Positions 9,301 through 16,216 of a stretch of DNA of 31,147 nucleotides are shown here, one piece after another; position 1 is the first letter of the stretch; every line of letters starts with the position of its first letter. A program made the position numbers and the translations under genes. Source of the stretch: CAYXVB01 sp964467785 (lineage in GTDB: Bacteria; Bdellovibrionota; UBA1018); contig CAYXVB010000024.1 in assembly GCA_964467785.1 (NCBI GenBank), positions 1 to 31,147 on the forward strand. Direction: 5' to 3'. The notes beneath the pieces were generated by a model. It saw only the letters and a list, made by a program, of their open reading frames with translations. It had not been told where the DNA came from and did not search any database.

Positions 9301-9356
9301 GCCAACGCCGCTCTTCGGAGCTGCAAGATTTGCTCGACGCCTGTCCACTCTATTGA
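6321..9356 (+). CDS. Large protein with a degenerate N6-adenine DNA methylase-like fold
   Basis: The product has about 1011 residues. The start is uncertain: ATG 6321 is used here, ATG 6282 is also possible, and neither has a strong ribosome-binding site. Residues 1-150 are Pro/Ser/Thr-rich and probably disordered. Around residues 465-530 the sequence has the layout of the catalytic half of N6-adenine methylases of the Eco57I/TaqI type. An acidic residue and short hydrophobic strand (CDVALVQEE) sit where DxxxxNPPY is expected; SLGDLQACVALSKL and LRPGGLLFWAREEPL resemble the conserved 'DLy..F...l.lLkpgG.l.fv.p' segment. Residues about 707-793 (GFLVLVPDLRWI through LVRWIPVP) resemble a TaqI-like specificity domain ending in the usual IP(V/I)P. 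The catalytic NPPY is absent, so methylation is unlikely. I infer a DNA-binding or structural descendant. Fold assignment is by eye only. Confidence 0.5.
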   Translation: MDRKDRHQDHLDLSALISVHDLPDAGRPAGETPSSSTVKVPTLRKPETLNEPPPFPTHLTSGPGTGSIGLTTRFTSAHSATPPLDQALFGAAPFNEIPVGNLTNSTSPANPTPPGSGFDPDDFRVFSPAADSTPQLPQALSLGPTPPGNGVMIPALSPLPIFISLKTRIVHDLELNMQRLLTLEPSRREALATYLDRLSGQTAGPSSIGGNVDAAGGLSRWITGPRNPAQNAALQAYFEEVALITLGHALLLKAWADRGIRPTTEKDLSNLNWALNTALKPVVPIDRESWMVARQNIYSWYKLGPLIQRELWEAMQSWQLGAEGPAFLLTLFGAARQARTENTDPSGYDPRFYEAIWSRLPAFGIDLATPPAGPIRRPWMVFSPTLRDGSCVRSAPSHVTWIGLENSPFSLMVAELTQLWCRPAAPPLWSVGYGLEVHSREQLTLSLGSPKPSLLTRITEMEACDVALVQEERTVRTQGRSPEALRFRERLETLPYFKKLKGPMTSLGDLQACVALSKLRPGGLLFWAREEPLTEHDGKEALNFLLERGKLLCEWDFSELQHQLPVRLPLFPRHLYLFVRESRVEERLTWRPIRISLHGQIRSHIELPVMFREALGEIVQAALRDPEHLSHALSAGAVRDRSQWRIQAHRSPVPQRDWMERWPDPASQTTIRNLDRLRDSSLTLASVTTIRHTPAGDPARNNAWSVHPGLKGLWIQGEADSQHGGRRLVARPLKAGTSFTGSGFLVLVPDLRWIAPLCQYLESETLKTWLDHHAERKGDRWIMSEALVRWIPVPQMLLASLGHGPSQNPNFGEALLAANKAAREILAQPPEEGRARLSRLSQDAASAQVRAALYVQAALEQDQLAQGIKAMHLLVKKDGRIRWGELLRMLPASENVGVSLHPRVRTAGNLPVQIAIGRIEPIKTPQEGILFATEAGFSLKLVSDSPILIEMIWDQLEGLSSPTWSELVSHLKLPRRLELAESTAIDVLKLYGDRQRRSSELQDLLDACPLY

Positions 9357-9548
9357 CACCCGGATCAGAGCCTGGCCTCGTTCCAAAACGATAAGTATCT
9401 CGTAAATTCATGACCTTGCGGCGACACCTCAAATGCTCCATTCGCGCTCCTGCGTTGGCATCCCGGGTGCAATGATCGTCAGTATCCGGCACAGCACCGG
9501 GAGACAAAATCCCACCGCTGTGAGTTTTCCAGAGGCGCAGCCTCTCTT

Positions 9549-9620
9549 CCCCCCCCCCCCTAACCCCCCGGAGGGGCGGCGATTCTGGAAAGCTTTGATC
9601 CCCCCTAACCCCCCACCCCT
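9549..9620. repeat. C12 tract and two copies of CCCCCTAACCCCCC (G-quadruplex potential on the minus strand)
   Basis: The 14-bp element occurs at 9556-9569 and 9601-9614, 45 bases apart in the same orientation, and the first copy is preceded by more C to give a run of 12. On the minus strand 9601-9620 reads as three or more closely spaced G-runs of four to six, which can form a G-quadruplex. Homopolymers of this length are prone to sequencing error. Confidence 0.7.
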
Positions 9621-9622
9621 CA

Positions 9623-9658
9623 AAGCCCCGATGACCGGAATCGGGGCTTCTTTTTTTT
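9623..9658 (+). terminator. Rho-independent terminator
   Basis: A perfect 10-bp stem (AAGCCCCGAT, 9623-9632, with ATCGGGGCTT, 9640-9649) encloses a 7-base loop and is followed by C and eight T. It is oriented for the plus strand, terminating transcription from the 6321-9356 gene and insulating the next one. Confidence 0.9.
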
Positions 9659-9725
9659 CAAACCCGTACCGCAAGGAAAACCGAACGACCATGGACGCAA
9701 AGCCGATCGCGCGGGCCCTGCGCGC

Positions 9726-9753
9726 TTGGTTTTCCAGTGCTGTCTGCTAGAAT
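9726..9753 (+). promoter_or_regulatory. Sigma-70-type promoter with extended -10, possibly for a leaderless mRNA
   Basis: TTGGTT (9726-9731) and TAGAAT (9748-9753) are 16 bases apart, and the -10 is preceded by TG-N (extended -10). The ATG at 9760 is seven bases after the -10 box, about where transcription would begin. No Shine-Dalgarno sequence precedes it. Confidence 0.45.
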
Positions 9754-9759
9754 GAGAGA

Positions 9760-10530
9760 ATGCGCGAAACTGCCTGGGATAAACGCATTCCGACCCAGAC
9801 CCACGAGCTGCGGTACACCCGGTTGCTCCAGCTGCACGACCTGACCTTGGCGTGGCTCGAAACAGTTAAATCGGAAGCTCCACCGGAGAGCCCGGATTCC
9901 CGCATCACCACCTCGGATCTGCAGTGGATGATCGACATTCTCACTGGAATCGTCCGCCGGAGCGCCGCTCCGAATCCAGACCAGGGCAAGTGGGGTCTGC
10001 AGCAGTTCATGGACGACACCTCGCCCGACGACGTCATCGCGCGCCTGGAAACAGGCGTCTGGCTGACCCATGCCCACACGCTCAATCGCCTGCGAAACTC
10101 CTATGCCCCGATCGAGCGCAAGACCGCGCTGGACAACATGGAGCAGGCTTCGTGGCGGGCTGGACGGGCGCACGCCGAGGCGATCTGGTCACATTTTCCG
10201 CAGGAGCTCCGTTACGATGTCGGAGCGATCTTCCGCGCCGCGCTCGACTCTCCGTTCCTGGGCACGACCGAGCCGGGCGGACTCCTCATCGAGCGGGAGT
10301 ACCGCGACGGCGTCACCGTCCACTATCCGCGCTGTCCGCATCAGTCGCGCTTTGCCGAGCTCGCCCCCGTGGCCGACGAGCTTTGCGTGATGCACTCACA
10401 TTGGATGAGCGGTTTTGCCTATGCGATCCAGCCGCGGCTCCGGATCCATCATCGCCGCGCCGGCCCCGGCGGCACCTGTTCCCATCAGTGGAAAATCGGA
10501 GAGTTCGGGGACCTCCCGACTTATTCATGA
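9760..10530 (+). CDS. Conserved-looking cytoplasmic protein of unknown function (possible ATC-hydrolase-like)
   Basis: This 256-residue protein has no signal peptide or membrane segment. The N-terminal half is helical. The C-terminal half contains a cluster of Cys and His residues (HYPRCPHQSRF; ELCVMHSHWMSGF; GGTCSHQW) with an acidic residue (DELC). This arrangement faintly recalls the L-2-amino-thiazoline-4-carboxylate hydrolase-like family, in which a conserved Cys/Asp set occupies the C-terminal half; I regard that as a hint only. The stop codon overlaps the start of the ChaN-like gene (ATGA, 10527-10530), so the two are translated together and probably work together. The start lies on a predicted leaderless transcript. 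Confidence 0.6.
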   Translation: MRETAWDKRIPTQTHELRYTRLLQLHDLTLAWLETVKSEAPPESPDSRITTSDLQWMIDILTGIVRRSAAPNPDQGKWGLQQFMDDTSPDDVIARLETGVWLTHAHTLNRLRNSYAPIERKTALDNMEQASWRAGRAHAEAIWSHFPQELRYDVGAIFRAALDSPFLGTTEPGGLLIEREYRDGVTVHYPRCPHQSRFAELAPVADELCVMHSHWMSGFAYAIQPRLRIHHRRAGPGGTCSHQWKIGEFGDLPTYS

Positions 10531-12464
10531 ACCCAATGCCTCCCAAAATGGCTGCAAGGAAGAAAAGAAAACCGAATCTCCGCGCCGCCCCTTCGAACCA
10601 CTCCCGGCTCCTCGCGGTGCAGCGGCGGATCTATTTGACGCTCAAGCGCGAGGCCGACGAACTGCTCGGCACGATGCCTCCGGCCATTCGCGCCTACGAG
10701 CGCGCTTGCCAGAAGGACTTTGTCACGGCGTGCCGCGGGGCCGACGACGCGACCCGAGTCGCGGCCGTCTCCAAAGCCCGCCTGGTCGCCGCCATGCGCG
10801 CGGCGGATGTGAGCTTCGTCGCGGACTTTCATGCCTTTCCGCAGGCCCAGCGCACGGCACTGAGGCTGTTGCGCGACTGCGCACGCCCCGGTGAAAACTG
10901 GGTACTCGGCCTGGAGATGTTTTCCTCGCGCCACCAAGCGGAGCTCGATGCCTACGCCGCCGGAAAGCTGTCCACCTCCGAACTGCTTGAAGTGACCCGC
11001 TACGCGGAGGAATGGGGCTTTCCCTGGCGCAATTACGCCCCGCTCGTCCATGAGGCGATCGCGCGCGGAGTGCGGCTGCTTGCGCTGAACCGCCCCAAGG
11101 AGCTTTCGCAGTCGAGCGCGCTTTCGGGCTCCCAGATCCGGCGCGTCTCCGAGGCGCGGGAGCTGCAAGATCGTGATCGCTGGGCCGCGGGCCTGATCAC
11201 GGACCTGATTTCCGCGGGAGGCCGCAAAGCCTCGCGCCCCCGCCTGATCGCCCTCTATGGCGACCTGCACGTCGGACGCAACCATCTTCCTTCGCAGCTC
11301 GAGCGGGTCTCGCGCGACTACCTCGGCAAGCCCCTGCGCTCGGTCTCGGTCCATCAAAACCAAGACGAGCTGTACTGGGCGCTGGCGCGCAGCGGACGCG
11401 AGCATTCGGCGCAGATCGTGCGCCTGGAGAGCGATTCGTACTGCGTGTTTTCGAGCACGCCCTGGGCCAAGCTGCAATCCCTCGTGAGCTGGGCTGAGAC
11501 CGCCGGCCTGGTCGTGCAATCCCCCGCCGCGCTCGCGGCCGCGGCCGAGAGCTCCGGATTGGGCCGCCTCGCTTCCCGGCCCGCGAGCGACGCGCACCAT
11601 TTCGACGACGAGTTCGACGCCCACGAGACGGACGAGGATTCCGACACCGCCTACGAAGGAGACCCGCTGTACTGGATCCAGTCCTACGGGATGGCAATCG
11701 CGGAGTTCCTCAAATCGCCCCCGCCCGACTACGGCGCGCTCCACGTGTTCACGCTGGACGACGCGGACTTCGTCGAGCATCTCGACCGCGCGCTCTTCGA
11801 CCGCGAGGAGCTAGCCATGGTACGCCTGAGGATCCTGGCCAACCGCTGCCTCTACGTCCGGCGCTCCGAGCTGGCTTACCTGGGAAGCCTATCGCCCAAC
11901 GCGGCTGCCGAACTCGCGGCCATCCACCTGTTCCGTTCGCGGACCCAGGCCGGCGGCCTGCGCTGCGCGACCCTCGAGGACGCCTCCCGCTCCGCGCTCG
12001 AGTCGGCCTTCGGCTTCTTTGGGAGCCTGCTGGTCAATCCCCGCCGCAAATGCGAGCTTCCGGCGGATCTCGCGCTCCGCTACGAAGACCTGCGCGCGGG
12101 ACTGCCCGGCGCGCGCGGCAAGCCCGCGCGTCCCGATTATCCCGCCGAGGAGGAGGGCCTGGGCCTCGCGCTGGAGGCGATCCGCCGCGGCATCGACGCG
12201 CTCGCGCCGCGCGCCGACGACCCCCGCTCCGAAACCCTGGCCGCGCGCCAGGCTCGCGCCATGGGCGCCTATCATTACGGACGCATCCTGGGAAAACGCC
12301 TCTACGACTCTCTCATGACCGGCGAAGTGGAGCTCGCGCTTGCCAGGGATCTGCTCGCGCCCCGCACCCAGGGCTCGCACGTGCCCTTTGAGCGCCGGGT
12401 AAGCGAGCTGCGCGAACAGGTCGGCGTCGCGCCCCGAAACGCGAGCAAGTCGGATTCGATCTGA
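10527..12464 (+). CDS. ChaN-like (haem-binding uptake, Tiki-superfamily) protein with a long C-terminal extension
   Basis: The product has 645 residues. Residues about 95-285 match the ChaN-like layout: FVADFHAFPQAQR with D100/H102, VLGLEMFSSRHQAELDAY with E130, a central WGFPWRNY, and LIALYGDLHVGRNHLP around residues 240-254. The superfamily includes haem-binding lipoproteins and Tiki-type metalloproteases; the conserved Asp/His/Glu positions are the presumed ligands. Two things are unusual. There is no signal peptide or lipobox (the N-terminus is MNPMPPKMAARKKRK), so this copy should be cytoplasmic. An unrecognised region of about 350 residues follows, including an acidic stretch (DDEFDAHETDEDSD) and helical segments. 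The start ATG overlaps the upstream stop codon. The stop codon abuts the stop codon of the convergent regulator gene with no base between. Confidence 0.78.
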   Translation: MNPMPPKMAARKKRKPNLRAAPSNHSRLLAVQRRIYLTLKREADELLGTMPPAIRAYERACQKDFVTACRGADDATRVAAVSKARLVAAMRAADVSFVADFHAFPQAQRTALRLLRDCARPGENWVLGLEMFSSRHQAELDAYAAGKLSTSELLEVTRYAEEWGFPWRNYAPLVHEAIARGVRLLALNRPKELSQSSALSGSQIRRVSEARELQDRDRWAAGLITDLISAGGRKASRPRLIALYGDLHVGRNHLPSQLERVSRDYLGKPLRSVSVHQNQDELYWALARSGREHSAQIVRLESDSYCVFSSTPWAKLQSLVSWAETAGLVVQSPAALAAAAESSGLGRLASRPASDAHHFDDEFDAHETDEDSDTAYEGDPLYWIQSYGMAIAEFLKSPPPDYGALHVFTLDDADFVEHLDRALFDREELAMVRLRILANRCLYVRRSELAYLGSLSPNAAAELAAIHLFRSRTQAGGLRCATLEDASRSALESAFGFFGSLLVNPRRKCELPADLALRYEDLRAGLPGARGKPARPDYPAEEEGLGLALEAIRRGIDALAPRADDPRSETLAARQARAMGAYHYGRILGKRLYDSLMTGEVELALARDLLAPRTQGSHVPFERRVSELREQVGVAPRNASKSDSI

Positions 12465-13958
12465 TCAGCCGCCGTTTTCGGGAACTTCGGGGCCCACTTC
12501 TTCATTCGTCGGGCCTGCGGAGCGGAGACTTCCCATCTTTCGATAGATCGTCCGTTCGTTGATTCCGAGCAGGCGCGCGGTCATGTTCTTGTCGCCCGAA
12601 GTCGCTTCGAGCGTCTTCAAGATCAGAAGCTCTTCGACCTCCTTGAGCGGCGTGCCGATCGGAACCGAGATCGACGAAGGCACGCGGGAGGCGGCCTCGT
12701 CCGAGGCGGTCGGCGCCGGGGCCTTGGCCCCCGTCACCATCGCCAGATGCGGCGGAAGATCCCGGGCGAGAATCAGCGCCCCGGCGGCGAAGATCACCGC
12801 GCGCTCGATCACGTTGGACAGCTCGCGGATATTGCCGGGCCAGCCATGCGAAAGCAGGATCTCCATGGCCTCTTCGGAAATTCCGTTCACGGACTTGCCA
12901 TGGCGAGAGGCCGCGCGCTTGAGAAAGTGATAAGCGAGATCCGGGATGTCCTCGGCGCGCTCGCGAAGCGGAGCAACGCGGATCCCCACCACCTCGAGAC
13001 GGTAGAGCAGGTCCTGGCGGAAGCTGCCGGCGCGGACCGCGGCGGCCAGATCACGGTGGGTCGCCGCGAGCACGCGCACGTCGATCTTTCGCGAAACCGT
13101 AGAACCGATGCGCCTGACTTCGCCCTCCTGCAGGGTTCGCAGCAGTTTGGCCTGCAGGACAAAGGGCATGTCGCCGATCTCGTCGAGCAGCAGCGTCCCG
13201 CCATCGGCCGCCTCGAAGAGGCCTTCGCGGGCGGCGGTCGCGCCGGTGAAGGCGCCCTTTTCAAAGCCAAATAGCTCGGACTCGATGAGGTTTTCCGGAA
13301 ACGCGGCGCAGTTGAGCGCGATGAAGCGTCCTTTGGAACGAAGGCTCGAATCATGTATGGAGCGCGCGACAAGCTCCTTGCCCGTGCCGCTCTCCCCAGT
13401 GATGAGCACCGTGGCAGCCGTGGGCGCCACCTGCGCGATCATGCGCTTGAGATCAGTCATCGAGCGCGAGCGCCCCACGAGCGACTCGCCGCCGGAGAGT
13501 CCGGGTATGAAGGGAGGAGGCGGGACCTGGCCAGAAGCCGTCTGAGCGGAAGCCGAATGTGGCGCCGCGCGCGCCACACTGCGCTTGAGCGCCGCCTCGA
13601 CCGCCGCCAGTAGCGCCTGGCGCTTGAACGGCTTGGTCAGGAAGTCGACGGCCCCGAGCTTCATCGCCCAAACCGCGTCCTCGACTCGGCCAAAGGCGGT
13701 CATGAGAATGACCGGCGCGGTCTCTCCGCAGAGCGAGAGCGCGCGAAGAAACTCGAGCCCCCCGAGCTTGGGCATGCGCACGTCAGTCAGAACGAGATCC
13801 AGGCGCGGCAACTGGCGATCGCGCGCGATCTCGAGCGCCTCCTTGCCATCGTGGGCGACGACGACCTCGTAGCCGGCCAGCTCCAGGATCTTGCGAGTCG
13901 AGTCGAGCGCCTGTGGGTCATCGTCCACGAGGAGAATCCGGTGCGGATAAGGGCTCAT
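12465..13958 (-). CDS. NtrC-family sigma-54-dependent response regulator
   Basis: The product has 497 residues and a complete three-domain layout. The receiver domain (1-125) has D12/D13, the phospho-acceptor D59 in LTDVRMP and K109 in TKPF. The AAA+ domain (about 158-400) has Walker A GESGTGKE (188-195), the sigma-54 contact loop GAFTGA (235-240), Walker B GGTLLLDEIGD (253-263) and HGWPGNIREL with the R finger region. The C-terminal Fis-type helix-turn-helix (about 445-476) contains TARLLGINERTIYRKM. It therefore activates sigma-54 RNA polymerase after phosphorylation. The ATG overlaps the kinase stop codon (ATGA) with AAGGA seven bases upstream, so the upstream kinase is its cognate partner. 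Two sigma-54 promoters occur at 25011 and 25812. Confidence 0.96.
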   Translation of the reverse strand: MSPYPHRILLVDDDPQALDSTRKILELAGYEVVVAHDGKEALEIARDRQLPRLDLVLTDVRMPKLGGLEFLRALSLCGETAPVILMTAFGRVEDAVWAMKLGAVDFLTKPFKRQALLAAVEAALKRSVARAAPHSASAQTASGQVPPPPFIPGLSGGESLVGRSRSMTDLKRMIAQVAPTAATVLITGESGTGKELVARSIHDSSLRSKGRFIALNCAAFPENLIESELFGFEKGAFTGATAAREGLFEAADGGTLLLDEIGDMPFVLQAKLLRTLQEGEVRRIGSTVSRKIDVRVLAATHRDLAAAVRAGSFRQDLLYRLEVVGIRVAPLRERAEDIPDLAYHFLKRAASRHGKSVNGISEEAMEILLSHGWPGNIRELSNVIERAVIFAAGALILARDLPPHLAMVTGAKAPAPTASDEAASRVPSSISVPIGTPLKEVEELLILKTLEATSGDKNMTARLLGINERTIYRKMGSLRSAGPTNEEVGPEVPENGG

Positions 13959-16057
13959 GACAACGTCCTTTCAGATTCCGGTAACCCCGCGGCTGAGGCC
14001 ACCGCGGCTTCGGCGCGCATGGCGGACTCGACGCCCGGCAAGGAGATCGCGAAGCGCGTGCCCGCAAGTCCGTGTGAGGCGCGAGTGTCGTCCCACTCGA
14101 TTCGGCCACCATGCTCCTCGATCACCCGTTTGACGAAGGAGAGCCCCAGGCCCGTTCCCTGAGCGCGCGAAGTGACAAAGGGAGTAAAGAGCCGGTGCCG
14201 GATATCCTCGGGGATGCCGGGCCCGTTGTCTTCAATGGACACGTAAACTTTGCCGCTTTCAGCGTTGCCGAGGGACCACCTAATTTCCGGCCGAATTTCG
14301 GGCCGAACTTCTGGCGCGGAGGTCCCCTCCAACGCCTGGAGGGCGTTGCGGAAGAGATTTCCCAAAACCTGCTCGAGCAGGTCGCGGTCTCCATGCACGA
14401 GCAGCGGCGCGCGAGTCTCGCGCTTCCAGTCCACGCGCACGCCCTGCGCTTCGCACGCGGGAGCGTAGGTAGCCAGCACGGCCTCGAGCACGTCTCCGAG
14501 ATCGACCACGCCCTTCTGCCCCGAGGAAAGTCGGGAGAGCTTGAGGTAGTTCTCAGTGATCTTTTCGAGCCGATCGACCGAGTTCAAGATCGATTGCAGC
14601 GACTGCTTGAGCGGGGCGCTGCCCAGGCGGGCCGCCGCCTCGTATGCCATGTCGGCCTCGAGCCCGATCGAATGGAGCGGGTTGCGGACCTCGTGCGCGA
14701 CCTGCGCGGACATGCGTCCGATGGCGGCCAGATTCTCCGCGCGCCGCAAGCGATCTTGCAGGTCCAGGTCCTCCGTCAGATCGTCGAGCACCAGGATCGC
14801 GCCGCTGGCGCCGGGTTCCTGCGGGCCCCGCTTGAGCGGATAGACATAGCCGCCGTAAACGCGCGATGCGATGCGCACCGCCTCGATGCGCCGGGGCTCG
14901 GACAGTTCGCCAGGCCACGGGGCGCCCGCTTCTCCATGGCTTTGGGCGTCGGAGAGACGGATCGCGCGCAACATGGGCCAGGCGTCGAGCTCCGTGCCCA
15001 CGACTGTCGCGGCGTCGGCGGCGCCGAGCCAATGGCGAGCCACCGGATTGAGACGCGCGATGCGGCCCTCAAGGTCCAGCACGATCAAAACGGACTCGAT
15101 GCTATTGAGGACGCTCTCATTGAGAGTGCCCATTTCGCGAAGCTGCCGATTCTGCTCCTCGAGGCGGGACTTCTGCGACTCGACCATCTTTTCGCGCTCC
15201 AGCAGCGCGGCGGCCATGCGGTGGAACTCGCGGCCCAGCTGACTGACTTCGTCGTCCCGCGCCAGCGAGAGCTCCGGAATCAACGCGCTGTCACCTTTGC
15301 GCAGCCCACGGCGCGTGATCTCGCGAGCCAGCCGGGTCAGTTCGCCCAAAGGCCGCAGCGCGCGCTCGCCCAGCCAGAGCAAGAGCAACGAAAGCGCCAC
15401 GACCACTGAAAGGATCATCTCCAATCCAGTGCGAAGCTCTGAAACCCGGGACTGCGCGAGCGAAAAAGTCTGGCGGAACGATCGCTCGTACTCATGGGCG
15501 CCCCACTGCAGCTGCCGCTTCCATTCCTCAAAGTGGACGGCCAGGCGCGAATGCAGCTCGGCCGCGGCGGCCTGATCCTGCTGCTCGAGCGCCGCGTGCA
15601 GGCGCGCCGAATCCGATCGAATATCAGCCAAGCCTTGGGTGATGCCCGCCGACCACTCCTGCCAGTGCGCGCGGGTCTCCGGGGCCGCCCAATTGGAATC
15701 GGTGCGGATCAGCTCGCCGATGCGAGTCACCTCGTTTTCGAGTACTTCGCTGATCCATCGCGGCAAAGGCCGGGCCTTCCAATGGGCATCACTCCAGTGA
15801 GCGCTGCCGAGATTGCGTTCGAGCTCGCGCTTGAGGAGCTCGGCGTCCGACTGGACTTGCGTGAAGAGCCGCCCCATCGGCACCGAGACGCGGTTCATCG
15901 AATCCAAGATCCGGTTGACCTCGGTGATCCGATAAAGACTGACGGTCGAGCCCGCCAGCGACAGCACGATCAGCGCGCAGACAAATGCGAGGATCTTGTT
16001 CCGAAGGGTGCCCGAAAGTATTCCGGCCCGGCTGGATTTGTCGGCGGCTTGCCCCAT
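13955..16057 (-). CDS. Membrane sensor histidine kinase (HAMP-PAS-HisKA-HATPase)
   Basis: This 700-residue kinase has transmembrane helix 1 (about 22-42), a helical periplasmic sensor of about 170 residues, transmembrane helix 2 (about 213-230) and HAMP (about 231-290). A coiled coil (about 285-310), a PAS-like domain (about 313-430), HisKA with the phosphorylated H455 in AHEVRNP, and a HATPase domain with N box N567/N571, G1 DNGPGI (610-615) and G2 GTGLGLS (634-640) follow. It autophosphorylates and passes the phosphate to the regulator encoded immediately downstream. The periplasmic part resembles a four-helix-bundle sensor; its ligand is unknown. Between the N and G1 boxes there is a short repeat, PEVRPEIRPEIRW. 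The ribosome-binding site is poor. Confidence 0.95.
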   Translation of the reverse strand: MGQAADKSSRAGILSGTLRNKILAFVCALIVLSLAGSTVSLYRITEVNRILDSMNRVSVPMGRLFTQVQSDAELLKRELERNLGSAHWSDAHWKARPLPRWISEVLENEVTRIGELIRTDSNWAAPETRAHWQEWSAGITQGLADIRSDSARLHAALEQQDQAAAAELHSRLAVHFEEWKRQLQWGAHEYERSFRQTFSLAQSRVSELRTGLEMILSVVVALSLLLLWLGERALRPLGELTRLAREITRRGLRKGDSALIPELSLARDDEVSQLGREFHRMAAALLEREKMVESQKSRLEEQNRQLREMGTLNESVLNSIESVLIVLDLEGRIARLNPVARHWLGAADAATVVGTELDAWPMLRAIRLSDAQSHGEAGAPWPGELSEPRRIEAVRIASRVYGGYVYPLKRGPQEPGASGAILVLDDLTEDLDLQDRLRRAENLAAIGRMSAQVAHEVRNPLHSIGLEADMAYEAAARLGSAPLKQSLQSILNSVDRLEKITENYLKLSRLSSGQKGVVDLGDVLEAVLATYAPACEAQGVRVDWKRETRAPLLVHGDRDLLEQVLGNLFRNALQALEGTSAPEVRPEIRPEIRWSLGNAESGKVYVSIEDNGPGIPEDIRHRLFTPFVTSRAQGTGLGLSFVKRVIEEHGGRIEWDDTRASHGLAGTRFAISLPGVESAMRAEAAVASAAGLPESERTLS

Positions 16058-16168
16058 CTTCCGTTCAGCATACCAAAACCGAGGGTTTCGACGCAGGGGT
16101 TTTTACGTCAAATTATTAACGCCACCCCCCCATTTGCTTTTTTGATCCTGCAAAGCGTCAATGCCGAT

Positions 16169-16195
16169 TCAAAAGATTTCACTCTCCTCCGATAA
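16169..16195 (+). promoter_or_regulatory. Possible sigma-28 (FliA)-type promoter for the pseudo-receiver/HD-GYP pair
   Basis: TCAA (16169-16172) and TCCGATAA (16188-16195) are separated by 15 bases, matching the FliA pattern TAAA-N15-GCCGATAA at 3/4 and 7/8 positions. The leader before the TTG start at 16217 would be only about 15 bases but would still contain AAGGAGAGG. Confidence 0.3.
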
Positions 16196-16216
16196 GGGAA
16201 GAAGGAGAGGTGAGTT

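Larger units (their letters stand above)
9357..9759. other. 403-bp intergenic region with C-rich repeats, hairpin and terminator
   Basis: No convincing gene lies here. It holds a small perfect hairpin (AGAGGC-GCA-GCCTCT, 9531-9545), a run of 12 C (9549-9560), a duplicated 14-bp C-rich element, an intrinsic terminator and the promoter of the next gene. These are listed separately. The first 170 bases show nothing I can interpret. Confidence 0.7.

Noticed and set aside
9433..9750. 105-codon plus-strand frame in the intergenic region
   Set aside because: It would translate through the C12 tract and the intrinsic terminator; no ribosome-binding site or recognisable domain.
10521..11780. 419-codon minus-strand frame opposite the ChaN-like gene
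   Set aside because: No motif, and the plus strand carries conserved ChaN-like residues and a coupled start.
14111..15409. 432-codon plus-strand frame opposite the histidine kinase
   Set aside because: The minus strand has all kinase boxes; the plus translation is an antisense shadow.
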